From NCBI GenBank assembly GCA_945928645.1, contig CAMENR010000005.1, forward strand, positions 1 through 61,466: DNA of 61,466 bases, in the 5' to 3' direction. A program made the position numbers and the translations under genes. Positions 43,816 to 53,344 of the stretch are shown piece after piece; positions within the stretch are counted from its first letter, which is position 1, and each line of letters begins with the position of its first letter. The DNA comes from an uncultured Clostridia bacterium (GTDB taxonomy: Bacteria > Bacillota > Clostridia > Christensenellales > UBA1242). Under the pieces are notes generated by a model, which saw only the letters and a program-made list of their open reading frames with translations, did not search any database and was not told the DNA's origin.

Positions 43816-45509
43816 TAGGATATTGTGTGATAAACTGATGTAGAAGAAGCGTTGATAAGCAATATTCCAAATCTTTGATAAAGCACTGTTTCACTTTCTT
43901 CTTCTGCAATTATTGGGTTTTTATAAAATATTCTGTACTGGTTGGAGTATGCAGAATATTGGGTTTGAGAAAGCAAATTGTCCCTGTCTGCTGGCACTGA
44001 TGTTGTGTTTACTTTTGAGCAAGCACTGCTGATACTGCTATCAAAAAAAACCTCTTTTTTGGATACCATTCTGCAAGCAAGGTTGTCGTTTATGCCCTTA
44101 AATGTTATCTTAATATCTCTGCTCTCGGCTTCTATTTTGTTGTTAAGAAGTGAGCCATCCTCAGAGTTGCATACTGCAGTAAAGGTTAAATCACAACTTT
44201 TGTTTGGGCTATTTTCAAGTACTTCCAACTCCAACTTGCAACTGATATTATATAGTTTTATGTTACCAGTTTTGGTAAAAATCTGCAATTTTGTCCCATT
44301 GCTATAAGTAGAACTTTGACGATAATTAACAATTATATCTCCTGAAGTGGTATATGCATAAACGCTGGAAGATGAAGAAACTTCTTTGAGATTTATATTT
44401 CCTGATGTTGATGAAACTGCCAAATTGGACTCTAGCAAATCGACAACAACATTCCCTTCACCAGATTGAATTGTAGAATTTTGAGTTGAGGAATTTTTTA
44501 ATTTTTTGATTGTAATATTATTTGCTTGTCCGTCTGCGCCATCACTAAGGATTGTTCCGTTGATATTTGATATGTTTATTATGGCTCTATTGGCAAAAAT
44601 TTTTATATCCTTTGGACTAGATTCCTGCCCTACATTTTCTATAGATATCTCCCCACCGTCAGTAGAAATCTCTGTTGCACAATTTATTGTTTGGCACTTA
44701 ACAGTTGGATTGCCACTTGCATTTACATAGAATCCTTTGGTAAGAGCAAGTTCACCTTCTCCACCACAAGAGAAGTCAAAAGTTCCACTGTGTGTTGAGA
44801 ATATCAATTGTTCAACAGAAAGTTGTTTGACACCTGATATTGATGCTCTGCCATATTCTGTTTGAAGATTATATGTTTTTATTTGATTGGTTGGAGATGT
44901 TGTAACATTACCGTTGCCACCACTTTGCAAAAATAAATGTTCACAAGAAATAGTTCGAGTAAGTTGACTACCCGTTTCCTCATCTTGATAATTTTGGCTA
45001 GCAGTCAGAGAAACATCAGATTTTCCACAAGAAACATATATTGCTGAAAATAGATTTTCTGGGAGATAAACCTTTATGTTAGAATTTTCATAACTTAGCC
45101 ACCCTTTTGGTTCGGAAATTTTGACAACAAGGGTGGAGTATTCCTCTGATGTATCTTTGTCTATTGCAAACATTTGATTTTGAGTTTTTAGCGAGATTTT
45201 TGCCTCATCATTTACAGATTTTACATACCCAGATATATCCTTGTTGTAATTTATAACCAATTCGTTTGCATTTTTATTAGGATAAACAGAAATTTTGCTA
45301 ATATCTGAGGTTATCTTTATTGCTTCCACCCCATAATAATCAGAAGGAGTTAATGTTCTGCTTTCCGATTGGGTAAGCATTATGTATTCATATCCCAAAA
45401 TCTCTGTGCCTGGAGAAAAAAACATTATTGCAAAACAGCCTCCAACTAACAACAAAATGGAAGCTATAAATACTGATAAATAGATAAAAAACTTACCTTT
45501 TTTATTCAT
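43815..45509 (-). CDS. Membrane-anchored DUF4097-like beta-helix surface protein
   Basis: A 564 aa exported protein. One N-terminal hydrophobic helix (about 6-30) contains VGGC, a possible but poor lipobox. The rest is rich in short strands with Ser/Asn turns such as LAVSSTSGNINLKEV and VYAYTTSGDIIVNYR. This is the SxxGDI pattern of DUF4097 adhesin-like domains, which form beta-helices. The start at 45509 follows AAAGGAG. alaS lies just upstream on the same strand (34 nt), so they may share transcripts. Confidence 0.65.
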   Translation of the reverse strand: MNKKGKFFIYLSVFIASILLLVGGCFAIMFFSPGTEILGYEYIMLTQSESRTLTPSDYYGVEAIKITSDISKISVYPNKNANELVINYNKDISGYVKSVNDEAKISLKTQNQMFAIDKDTSEEYSTLVVKISEPKGWLSYENSNIKVYLPENLFSAIYVSCGKSDVSLTASQNYQDEETGSQLTRTISCEHLFLQSGGNGNVTTSPTNQIKTYNLQTEYGRASISGVKQLSVEQLIFSTHSGTFDFSCGGEGELALTKGFYVNASGNPTVKCQTINCATEISTDGGEISIENVGQESSPKDIKIFANRAIINISNINGTILSDGADGQANNITIKKLKNSSTQNSTIQSGEGNVVVDLLESNLAVSSTSGNINLKEVSSSSSVYAYTTSGDIIVNYRQSSTYSNGTKLQIFTKTGNIKLYNISCKLELEVLENSPNKSCDLTFTAVCNSEDGSLLNNKIEAESRDIKITFKGINDNLACRMVSKKEVFFDSSISSACSKVNTTSVPADRDNLLSQTQYSAYSNQYRIFYKNPIIAEEESETVLYQRFGILLINASSTSVYHTIS

Positions 45510-45543
45510 TTTTTCTCCTTTATTGTGCAAAAATCAGACAAAA

Positions 45544-47337
45544 CTAATCTTTTGGCTCAATTACAGCCTTAATCCTACGAACACCTGCAGAAGAAGATTC
45601 TTCTTTTACTATCCTAAAATGCCCCAATTCACCTGTGTGTTTTGCATGTGGCCCACCACAAATTTCTTTGCTGACATCTCCTATAGAATACACCTTTACC
45701 CTATCGCCATATTTATTTTCAAACACACCTACTGCGTGTTGCGCTTTTGCCTCGTCCAAAGACATTTCTTCACAAACTACAGGCAAATCTCTTTCTATTG
45801 CATCGTTGACAAATTTTTCTAGTTTTGCCTTTTCTTCTTCTGTCAGTTTGTGGTCGCAATTGAAGTCAAAACGCAACCTTTCTGATGTTATATTGCTACC
45901 TTTTTGGTTAATATTTGGGTCAACTATTGCCCTTAATCCTGCTCCCAAAAGGTGAACAGCAGTGTGCAGTCTTGTAGTTTGTTCGCCTGTGTCAGCCAAC
46001 CCACCCTTGAAAACTTGGTCGATGTTTGCCTTGCTCTTTTCTTGATGGTTTTTGAATGCCAAAACATATCCTTCTTCGTCCACTTTTAAGCCCTTTTCCT
46101 CTGCTAATTCCTTAGTAAGTTCCAGAGGGAAACCAAAAGTATCATACAATCTAAAGGCAGTTTTGCCATTTAATATGCCATCTTTACAATATTGAGCAAC
46201 TTTTTCAAATTCCTTTATGCCAGTTGCCAAAGTTTTGGAGAATTTTTCACACTCCAACTTTATTGTATTTTTTATTGATTCAGTTTTTTCAACTAATTCT
46301 GGATAAAAATCTTTGTAAATTTCTACCACAACAGGCACAAGATCGCACAGTTTTTCTCCTTCAAAACCAAGTCTTGATGCACAGTTTATCGAACGTCTTA
46401 ACAAACGTCTTAACACATAGCCTTGCCCAACATTAAGAGGCTCTACGCCATCTCCAATAATAAACACACTGGCTCTGATGTGGTCAGCAATTATACGCAT
46501 ATTTCTTTTGGTTGGCTCGTTGAGAAGATAATATTTGCCACTAATTTCTTCAATTTTCTTAATTATTGGTGTAAAAAGTTCGGTATCATACACACTTTCT
46601 AGTCCGTTGGAAATGTATAGAAGTCTGTCAAACCCAAAGCCCGTGTCCACATTGCGTTGTTTATTTTGATGAATTTTGCCACCTTTTTCGTGTATAACAT
46701 ATTCCATATACACGTCATTGCCAATTTCCACATACTTTCCGCAAGAACAAGATGGGTTGCAGTCTTTGCAACATTTTGGTTTGCCTGTGTCTATATACAT
46801 TTCGCTATCTGGTCCGCATGGACCTACCCCACTTGCCAAAATCCACCAGTTGTGTTCCTTTGGCAAAAGGAAAATCTTAGACTCTGGTATGCCACAAGCA
46901 CGCCATGCATTGTAACTCTCTTCGTCCATTGGCGCTGTTTCATCTCCTGCAAAGACGGTAACTGCAATATCTTCTTTTGGGATTGCGAGATATTTTGGAT
47001 TGGTCAAAAAGTCATAACTCCATGCGATTTTTTCCTTTTTGAAATAATCTCCCAAACTCCAGTTGCCAAGCATTTCAAAAAAAGTGCAATGGTAGTTGTC
47101 GCCCACTTCATCGATATCTCCTGTCCTGATACATTTCTGTATGTCCACCAGCCTTTTGCCACAAGGGTGTTTTTCGCCTAATAGATAAGGCACCAGTGGT
47201 TGCATACCAGCAGTGGTAAATAGCACTGATGGGTCGTTTTCTGGCACAAGTGATGCAGAAGGAATATAGTGATGCCCACGTTCCTTATAAAATTCTATCC
47301 ACATTTCTCTAAGTTGTTTTGCTGTTAATTTTTTCAT
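45544..47337 (-). CDS. alaS: Alanyl-tRNA synthetase lacking the C-Ala domain
   Basis: Charges tRNA-Ala with alanine. The class II catalytic core is complete (motif 2 region FFEMLGNWSLGDYFKKE), with a CCKDCNPSCSCGKY cysteine cluster. The editing domain keeps its metal ligands: HTAVH (458 and 462) and CGGPH (560 and 564). At 597 aa it ends right after the editing domain (GVRRIKAVIEPKD), about 275 residues short of usual bacterial AlaRS, missing the coiled coil and C-Ala/DHHA1 domain. The stop is natural, not a frameshift, since the next gene's ribosome site follows closely. It is the only AlaRS in the window, so whether another exists is unknown. Confidence 0.9.
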   Translation of the reverse strand: MKKLTAKQLREMWIEFYKERGHHYIPSASLVPENDPSVLFTTAGMQPLVPYLLGEKHPCGKRLVDIQKCIRTGDIDEVGDNYHCTFFEMLGNWSLGDYFKKEKIAWSYDFLTNPKYLAIPKEDIAVTVFAGDETAPMDEESYNAWRACGIPESKIFLLPKEHNWWILASGVGPCGPDSEMYIDTGKPKCCKDCNPSCSCGKYVEIGNDVYMEYVIHEKGGKIHQNKQRNVDTGFGFDRLLYISNGLESVYDTELFTPIIKKIEEISGKYYLLNEPTKRNMRIIADHIRASVFIIGDGVEPLNVGQGYVLRRLLRRSINCASRLGFEGEKLCDLVPVVVEIYKDFYPELVEKTESIKNTIKLECEKFSKTLATGIKEFEKVAQYCKDGILNGKTAFRLYDTFGFPLELTKELAEEKGLKVDEEGYVLAFKNHQEKSKANIDQVFKGGLADTGEQTTRLHTAVHLLGAGLRAIVDPNINQKGSNITSERLRFDFNCDHKLTEEEKAKLEKFVNDAIERDLPVVCEEMSLDEAKAQHAVGVFENKYGDRVKVYSIGDVSKEICGGPHAKHTGELGHFRIVKEESSSAGVRRIKAVIEPKD

Positions 47338-47413
47338 TTTCTTTCTTCTTTTATATAAAATTTTTGTGAGAGTTTTCTATTGTATCCATATCAAACTACT
47401 CTTTGCAGTCAAA

Positions 47414-47450
47414 AACAATCAACTGTAATCCTTTTTGATGATTGTTTTAA
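47414..47450 (-). terminator. Hairpin between dnaB and alaS
   Basis: Eight-bp stem AACAATCA / TGATTGTT (47414-47421 / 47439-47446), with T5 after it on the minus strand. It lies 88 nt past the dnaB stop. Confidence 0.5.
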
Positions 47451-47533
47451 CTTGTCTGTGTTTAATTTTCCCCACCTATTCCCCTTTCATCAAAAACTTT
47501 TTTGACTTATCAGGGACTATCGGAGAAAAATGT

Positions 47534-48955
47534 CTAAAAGTTCAATTCGTCTGGCATTGGTGGTTCTGGTGGAGGGGCTGTTTCCTCTAGCGAACGTTTG
47601 TTGAGGTTTACACCCACATCTACAAAAGATGTTATCTCTGGCACCCACTTAACATCAACATCTGCCAAAGCACCATTCCTGTGTTTTGCCAAGATAAGTT
47701 TGCGCATATTTGGACCACCTTCTATCTCCACATCGGCATTGTTTGATGGATTGTAGATAAATATAACAATGTCTGCGTCTTGTTCGATAGCGCCAGATTC
47801 TCTGAGGTCGCTAAGCACTGGTCTGTGGTCTTCTCTTTTCTCCACATCACGAGAAAGTTGCGACAAAAGAAGTATTGGCACTTGCAGTTCTCTTGCGGCA
47901 ATCTTCAGATTTCTTGTAAGTTCGGTGATTTCTTGTTGACGGTTTACATCTTTACCCTTTTTGCTAGAAGACATCAGTTGGAGATAGTCTATCATAATAA
48001 GGTCTAATCCATTTTCTCTTTTCAATCTTCTGCATTTGCTTATTATGGTGCTTGGAGAGTTTAGTGAGGAATCATCTATAAAAATCTTCGCTTCACTCAA
48101 CTTTTTACTCCCTTCCCACAGGGCTTTCCAGTCTGAGCCAGAGAGTTTTCCACCCAAGGCTTTCTCCATACTCACACCACTGATAGAGCAAAGGGACCTT
48201 TGGGTAATTTGTTCTTTTGGCATTTCCAGAGAAAACACTGCACAACTGCGTTTGCCTTGTATGGCAGCATAATTAACAAGGTTCATAGCAAGGCTCGACT
48301 TGCCCACACCTGGACGAGCAGCAATTAGGATAAGGTCGCTTTTTTGCAGTCCGTTGGTTATTCTGTCCAGTTCTGCAAAACCAGTTGGAATACCACGAGT
48401 CATTCCACCATTTTTGTCAATTTCTTCAAATTTTGCTAACACATTGTCCAATGCTGTGGATATTGGCTCTAGGTTAGAAGCATCTTCTTTTTCGGCAATA
48501 TCAAAGACAGTCTTTTCGGCAAAGGCAAGCACGTCACTTTCGTCTGGCGAATAAGCCTTGTCTATTATGTCTTGACTGGCGTGGATAAGTTTGCGCAATA
48601 GCGAATCTCTTTTGACAATATCCACATAATGTTTGGAATTGCTAGCACTGGGAACAATGTTTGTAAGCAAAGCAATATAATCAATGCCACCTACACCTTC
48701 CATCAGTCCACGTCTTTCCAACTCGTCTGTAAGCGTAACATAATCTATTGGTTTGTTTTGCTTAAAGATTTCTTGCATACACTCAAAAATAGTTTTGTGA
48801 GCCTCGGTGTAAAAATCTTCTGGCGAAAGACTAGACATAATGGCAAAGGCAGAGTCTTCGTCCAAAAGGCAACACCCCAAAACAGATTGCTCTGCTTCTA
48901 GGCTGTTGGGAGAAATGCGTGCAAGTTTTTTTGCTTTTAGTTTGTCGTTGTCCAT
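47534..48955 (-). CDS. dnaB: Replicative DNA helicase DnaB
   Basis: The hexameric helicase that unwinds DNA at the replication fork. The N-terminal domain starts ARISPNSLEAEQSVLGCCLLDEDSA. The RecA-like C-terminal domain has LILIAARPGVGKSSLAMNL (Walker A), IMIDYLQLMSS (Walker B) and LRESGAIEQDADIVIFIYNP. It has 473 aa and no intein. A small membrane protein gene lies 56 nt upstream, in place of the common rplI. Confidence 0.96.
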   Translation of the reverse strand: MDNDKLKAKKLARISPNSLEAEQSVLGCCLLDEDSAFAIMSSLSPEDFYTEAHKTIFECMQEIFKQNKPIDYVTLTDELERRGLMEGVGGIDYIALLTNIVPSASNSKHYVDIVKRDSLLRKLIHASQDIIDKAYSPDESDVLAFAEKTVFDIAEKEDASNLEPISTALDNVLAKFEEIDKNGGMTRGIPTGFAELDRITNGLQKSDLILIAARPGVGKSSLAMNLVNYAAIQGKRSCAVFSLEMPKEQITQRSLCSISGVSMEKALGGKLSGSDWKALWEGSKKLSEAKIFIDDSSLNSPSTIISKCRRLKRENGLDLIMIDYLQLMSSSKKGKDVNRQQEITELTRNLKIAARELQVPILLLSQLSRDVEKREDHRPVLSDLRESGAIEQDADIVIFIYNPSNNADVEIEGGPNMRKLILAKHRNGALADVDVKWVPEITSFVDVGVNLNKRSLEETAPPPEPPMPDELNF

Positions 48956-49011
48956 AATTTATCCTTTTAGTAATACATATTATCCAACAAATTTTATTTA
49001 TAGTCAAGGGG

Positions 49012-49308
49012 TTAATCTGCAAATGGGTCCCTATTTGATTCTTTAGACATTTTTTCTTTTTGCTTTTCATCTCTTTTTGCAAAAATCACAAAGCCCACAA
49101 ACAGCGAAAATCCAAACATAACAATAGTGGAAATTACCTGAACAACGGTGGTGAATCCAGGCACTTCGTTTGCCAAAATGTAATTTATAAACATAATTAT
49201 TGGCAAGGATACAAGAGCAATTATCCCCATTCGCTTTGCATTTTGATAAATATATGTCTTTGCATCCATAACATTTTTTGATGTATTTTTATCAAGTTTT
49301 TTTGACAT
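49012..49308 (-). CDS. Small two-helix membrane protein
   Basis: A 98 aa protein I do not recognise. A charged N-terminus of about 25 residues is followed by two membrane helices (about 27-46 and 54-76) and a polar, charged C-terminus. A modest AAGGAA lies before the ATG. It is upstream of dnaB on the same strand and may be co-transcribed with it. Confidence 0.6.
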   Translation of the reverse strand: MSKKLDKNTSKNVMDAKTYIYQNAKRMGIIALVSLPIIMFINYILANEVPGFTTVVQVISTIVMFGFSLFVGFVIFAKRDEKQKEKMSKESNRDPFAD

Positions 49309-49430
49309 TTAATCTTTCCTTAAATTTTTACAATAACCAACTTAGTCTAGTTAGTGGGGTTTGTTGCAAGAGAGTTTCTTTTAATATTTGAAAACTTCAA
49401 ATTAACCATTGTTTGTTTTTAATATTTTTG

Positions 49431-50660
49431 TCATTTAGCAGACGAACTATCCTTTTTGTCCGAGTTTTGTGCTGGGTCTTGAGTGTTTTGCTTTGGATTA
49501 GTAGTATTTGGTGCTGTTTTGTCAGTGATGTTTAGCGAACTTGAATTGTTTTGAGTTGGTTTATTTGCATTATTTACTGCGTTTGGATTGATTTGTGTTG
49601 GCTTTTGGGTTGGATTAACTGGATTGTTTGTTTGGTTTGGTGTTTTTTGGTTAGGGTTTTCAAGTGATTGGATATTTTTGAGGGCATTCATTCCTTTTTG
49701 AGTGCGGGTATATTTTACCACAGCGCATATAATACCACCGACACACAACACAACAATACCTGCCAAAAGTGCAAAAAGATACCACATAGTTTGATTGGCT
49801 ATAAAACGCCACATCTTTATCCTGCCAGAAATATTGCTACCTAGTTGCCACTCATAGGTTCCGTCTTCCTTTTGAGTCCCGTCTGTGTGCAATCTCCTAT
49901 ATGGAGTGGAAAAATTGAACATAAGGTTTGCTTGTTCCTTGCTTACCCCCAGCAAATCACAAACAACATCAACCAATTTTGTTTCGGAAGAATATGATTT
50001 ACCATTAGAAAACGCAATATTATCTACCAAATAAGGTTCTTTTTGATTGTAATAGAATGGAGCACATGTTTCTATATACGCAGTCCAAAAAGTAGAGTTT
50101 TGCTTTTCATAATTTAACACATTTATTGGTGTATCTACCAACGAGGTGTAAACCTGCTTGTTGATAACAATGTCGTTTTGATTGGCATCATATTCAAGAG
50201 CCTTTGGGCAGAAAAACATAACATAAGCATATATGCTGGCATATGACATCTGTATACTAAAATTATCATAAGAGGAAAAGTCGATGTTCAAAGCCCATTG
50301 TTTTGCTGGCTCGATAGTAAACTTGTCGTCTGTAAGGAATTTTGGGTTTTGAAGTTTTACATATTTTTGCTGTTTTTCTATGGAGTCTAGGTTAAGTTCT
50401 GCGTAATTGTAAATATTTCCATAAAGAGTAGCAAGATTAGTTTTGTAGGCATTATTTAGACTTTCGCCATATTTTACAAAGAGTTCATACAAATCATTTC
50501 GTTGATCATTATTTAGCCCATCCAAACTAACAACAAGTGTGCAACGGACTTCACCATTTGGGTTGATTTCTGTCTTAAGAGTTGTTGTCCCACAACCGCT
50601 AGCAAACAGACAAACAAATGCTAGCAATATAGATGTTAAAATATACTTAAATTTCTTCAC
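49431..50660 (-). CDS. Surface lipoprotein with C-terminal membrane helix and Pro/Asn/Gln tail
   Basis: A 409 aa exported protein. The signal peptide ends in FASGC (Cys23), predicting lipid anchoring. Residues about 25-290 form a globular domain that starts LKTEINPNGEVRCTLVVSLDG, like some LppM-type lipoproteins. One membrane helix (about 297-320) follows, then an Asn/Pro/Thr/Gln-rich tail of 85 residues (NPTQKPTQ, NPKQNTQD), probably cytoplasmic. It is not otherwise recognised. The nucleoside hydrolase lies 12 nt upstream. Confidence 0.65.
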   Translation of the reverse strand: MKKFKYILTSILLAFVCLFASGCGTTTLKTEINPNGEVRCTLVVSLDGLNNDQRNDLYELFVKYGESLNNAYKTNLATLYGNIYNYAELNLDSIEKQQKYVKLQNPKFLTDDKFTIEPAKQWALNIDFSSYDNFSIQMSYASIYAYVMFFCPKALEYDANQNDIVINKQVYTSLVDTPINVLNYEKQNSTFWTAYIETCAPFYYNQKEPYLVDNIAFSNGKSYSSETKLVDVVCDLLGVSKEQANLMFNFSTPYRRLHTDGTQKEDGTYEWQLGSNISGRIKMWRFIANQTMWYLFALLAGIVVLCVGGIICAVVKYTRTQKGMNALKNIQSLENPNQKTPNQTNNPVNPTQKPTQINPNAVNNANKPTQNNSSSLNITDKTAPNTTNPKQNTQDPAQNSDKKDSSSAK

Positions 50661-50672
50661 TTTTCTCTCCTA

Positions 50673-51599
50673 TTAGTTGTAATTGAACAAACTTCCAAAT
50701 ATTATTTTTTTGAAAGTTTCTACATCCATATCCACGCAGACACTTGCGTTGGGATTGTTGGACGAAGTATCACATTTTATGTATCCATACTGGTTGCCGT
50801 CTTTGCCTGTGTGATATTGCACAGAAATTTCTGCTGGCTCAGTGTGAAATATCTCTGGATTGGTTAGGTATATGGCACTGCAACTGTCATGCACTGCTGC
50901 ACCCAACTTGCCCACATGATAGTCGTTGTATTTGGTAAACATTTTGTAAAACACTTCTCCAAGAGAGTTGGCTCGACGCATTTTTTGTTGCTCCTCTGGA
51001 GTAAGATAGGCAAAATGCCCCAACTCCATAGGAACCATAACCAAAGGAATTTTACTATCCAACACCACTTTCATTGCTTCTGGGTCAAAGGCTACATTAA
51101 ACTCTCTGTATGGTTCGGTAGAGCCATTTTCGTCTTTGCTCCCACCCATAAACACAATGCGAGATATCATATCCCTCGCTTCCGGATATTTGATAAGCAA
51201 ATTGGCAATATTGGTCATTGGTCCCATACACAATATCGTGGTGTTTCTAGCCATATTTTCACACAGAAAGTAATGTATTGCATCAGGACTTTTTAGCACA
51301 AAAGGTTTTCTTTGAACATTTTTTACCTTGTATCCACCCAGTCCACTGCTCCCTTGGGCAGAAGTGGCGTAACAAGGTTGGCGTTTTAGAGGTTCGCTTG
51401 CCCCTTGAGCTACTGGAACATCTTTTTTGAACAACTCTACTAATTTTAGAGTATTGTTCATTGTTTCTTCTATAGGCATATTGCCTGCTACGGTGGATAT
51501 TAGTTTTACCTCAATTTTATCACTATTTAAGGCATTCATTATAGCCAGCGAGTCGTCTATGCCTGGGTCAGCGTCAATGATAACATAATAATTCTTCAT
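50673..51599 (-). CDS. Nucleoside hydrolase
   Basis: Hydrolyses the N-glycosidic bond of ribonucleosides to release base and ribose. DADPGIDDSLAIMNAL (8-23) is the calcium-binding signature (family DTDPGxDDxxA, with Ala for Thr). Further features are LCMGPMTNIANLLIKYP and GHFAYLTPEE, and an HDSCSAIYL active-site His. The 308 aa length is typical. Its ATG overlaps the stop of the upstream CYTH-like gene (ATGA), so translation is coupled. The RihB/IunH subtype cannot be decided. Confidence 0.88.
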   Translation of the reverse strand: MKNYYVIIDADPGIDDSLAIMNALNSDKIEVKLISTVAGNMPIEETMNNTLKLVELFKKDVPVAQGASEPLKRQPCYATSAQGSSGLGGYKVKNVQRKPFVLKSPDAIHYFLCENMARNTTILCMGPMTNIANLLIKYPEARDMISRIVFMGGSKDENGSTEPYREFNVAFDPEAMKVVLDSKIPLVMVPMELGHFAYLTPEEQQKMRRANSLGEVFYKMFTKYNDYHVGKLGAAVHDSCSAIYLTNPEIFHTEPAEISVQYHTGKDGNQYGYIKCDTSSNNPNASVCVDMDVETFKKIIFGSLFNYN

Positions 51600-52378
51600 T
51601 TATTTCCTCCTTTGTTTGCAGAATAGTTTTCGGCAGAAAATTCCATTTGCTTTTTGCGTTCAACCTCTTCTTTCATCTTCTTCAACTCTTCCTTGGTTGG
51701 CAGTGGCTTAGTTGCTTTGTAACATATTTCATATTTGCTGTCTTGAGTATAAAATAACTCTTTGCAGTGACGTTCTATTTTGGTTATTAAATCTTCAAAC
51801 AAAGGCAATGTTTCGTCTGGCGAGAGTAATTTGAACTGAACCATCTCCGTTTTGTTTTTTCTATTTGTCTTTTTGTTTTGAACTTTCAATTTTTCTTGTT
51901 TTATCTCTACTTTTAGCCCACCATAACCATACAATTTACGACTTTCTTGAATGGACTTTACTATCATTGTTACTCTCATCTGTGCAAAAAGTTTGTCTGG
52001 GTCAAATTGCAATGTGCTAGTAAACATAGAGTTAAGTGCGTTGTTTAGAAAGAAAAAATGCTTTGAAAGGCTATCATGCACTCCCACTTCTTTTTCCCTT
52101 TCGTGACTGCGAAGATTGTCCGAATAATAAAATTGTGGGCTAAAATATCGCCTTTTTATTTTCAGTTGCGCCTTGCCACCTGTTACGCGTTTTCTAAGAA
52201 GCAACTCATTTTGCTCCAAGAGGGAGTTTGGATTGTCATAATAATAGTCCACCACTTTGGTTTTGGTAATATCGTCCATTGTGTAAGTTGTCATTGTCCC
52301 AAGCAATTTTATAAGGTGTGAATATGAGGAACTGTCGAACACAGTATATCGTCTTTCTTGTTTTAGTATATTTAACAT
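51596..52378 (-). CDS. CYTH/triphosphate-tunnel-like protein
   Basis: A 260 aa protein with CYTH-fold features: QERRYTVFDSSSYSHL at the start, VVDYYYDNPNSLLEQNELLLRKR (family pattern YyDTPdxxL...LRxR), a KAQLKIKRR strand and REKEV acidic strand, ending in a charged coiled tail. CYTH and VTC proteins bind triphosphate or polyphosphate in a beta tunnel. Here the usual ExExK is changed to ERR. The ATG at 52378 is chosen since GGAG is 7 nt upstream. It overlaps the nucleoside hydrolase gene by 4 bp, suggesting a shared nucleotide-salvage role. Confidence 0.6.
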   Translation of the reverse strand: MLNILKQERRYTVFDSSSYSHLIKLLGTMTTYTMDDITKTKVVDYYYDNPNSLLEQNELLLRKRVTGGKAQLKIKRRYFSPQFYYSDNLRSHEREKEVGVHDSLSKHFFFLNNALNSMFTSTLQFDPDKLFAQMRVTMIVKSIQESRKLYGYGGLKVEIKQEKLKVQNKKTNRKNKTEMVQFKLLSPDETLPLFEDLITKIERHCKELFYTQDSKYEICYKATKPLPTKEELKKMKEEVERKKQMEFSAENYSANKGGNK

Positions 52379-52528
52379 AATTATCTCCGTATATATTTTA
52401 GTAAAAATTTTGTAAAAGAGCAAACAAATTTGACTTAAAGAATACAAAATATCTCTATTAGTTTGCCCAAATGGTGAATAAAATCTCCTTTTGTGGTAAA
52501 AATTGCTTTGAAGGAGAAAGAAAGCATT

Positions 52529-53119
52529 ATGGATTTTGAAAATTCACAAACAAAACTAAACCTTGCACGTGCCTTTGCAGGAGAGTGTCAAGGTGGGGCA
52601 AGATATCAGTTTATTGCTCAAAAAGCGACTAAAGAAGGTAAGAATAATATACAAATTTTATTCAAGGGGCTTGCAAAAAACGAAATGGCTCATGCAAAAG
52701 TTTTTTGGGATTTGTTGAGCGCTCATGCAACCCAACCACAGAAAAATATTGAAATTAAGGCAGGATATCCTTTTGAGGATGGAGATTTGTTGCAACTTAT
52801 AAAGTTTGCCTCCAACAACGAAAAGAGTGAAAACACGACCATTTATCCCAGTTTTGCAAAGATTGCCGAAGATGAAGGTTTTGGCGATGTTGCCGAAAAA
52901 TTCAAACTAATTGCCTTGGTGGAAAACGACCACTTTATGATACTAGATGACCTTTACAACAAGTTGAAATCCAAAGAACTATACTCTGCCGGCAAGGAAA
53001 TGATATGGAAATGCGACCATTGTGGGCACACACATCTGGGCAAAGAAGCCTACAAAACTTGCCCTCTTTGCGACCTTGACCAAAACTACATCGCTTTGGA
53101 TATGTTGGACAAGAGATAA
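52529..53119 (+). CDS. rbr: Rubrerythrin
   Basis: A cytoplasmic non-haem iron protein that reduces hydrogen peroxide in anaerobes. The N-terminal diiron domain has KLNLARAFAGECQGGARYQF and LAKNEMAHAKVF; a second pair of ligands lies in LVENDHFM. The C-terminal rubredoxin domain has CDHCGH and CPLCD. It has 196 aa. The ATG at 52529 is chosen; GGAG lies 12 nt upstream, further than usual. It is monocistronic with two terminators after it. Confidence 0.93.
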   Translation: MDFENSQTKLNLARAFAGECQGGARYQFIAQKATKEGKNNIQILFKGLAKNEMAHAKVFWDLLSAHATQPQKNIEIKAGYPFEDGDLLQLIKFASNNEKSENTTIYPSFAKIAEDEGFGDVAEKFKLIALVENDHFMILDDLYNKLKSKELYSAGKEMIWKCDHCGHTHLGKEAYKTCPLCDLDQNYIALDMLDKR

Positions 53120-53144
53120 CTTCCCAAAAACAAATAAAAAAACA

Positions 53145-53201
53145 AACCTCATAGTCTTTGCCACTTACATCTGTTTTGTAGCAATGATATGAGGTTTTTT
53201 G
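53145..53201. terminator. Bidirectional terminator between rubrerythrin and P-ATPase
   Basis: Outer stem AACCTCATA / TATGAGGTT (53145-53153 / 53188-53196) with an inner TTGC...GCAA and TACA...TGTA pairing, T-run on the plus strand and T-rich on the minus. Confidence 0.75.
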
Positions 53202-53292
53202 ATAAGTTTTGTTGTTGATAATTCCCTCCGCAAATAGCCAACACACATTACATCTGTTTTTTTGAAAGAGGGTTTAGTTTAATTGTTTTTTT

Positions 53293-53322
53293 CTAATCAA
53301 CCCTTTATTTGATTAGTTTTTT
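53293..53322 (+). terminator. Second terminator-like hairpin
   Basis: Eight-bp stem CTAATCAA / TTGATTAG, 8-nt loop and T6 on the plus strand. Confidence 0.5.
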
Positions 53323-53344
53323 AATTGCTGGCAAAATTAAAGTC

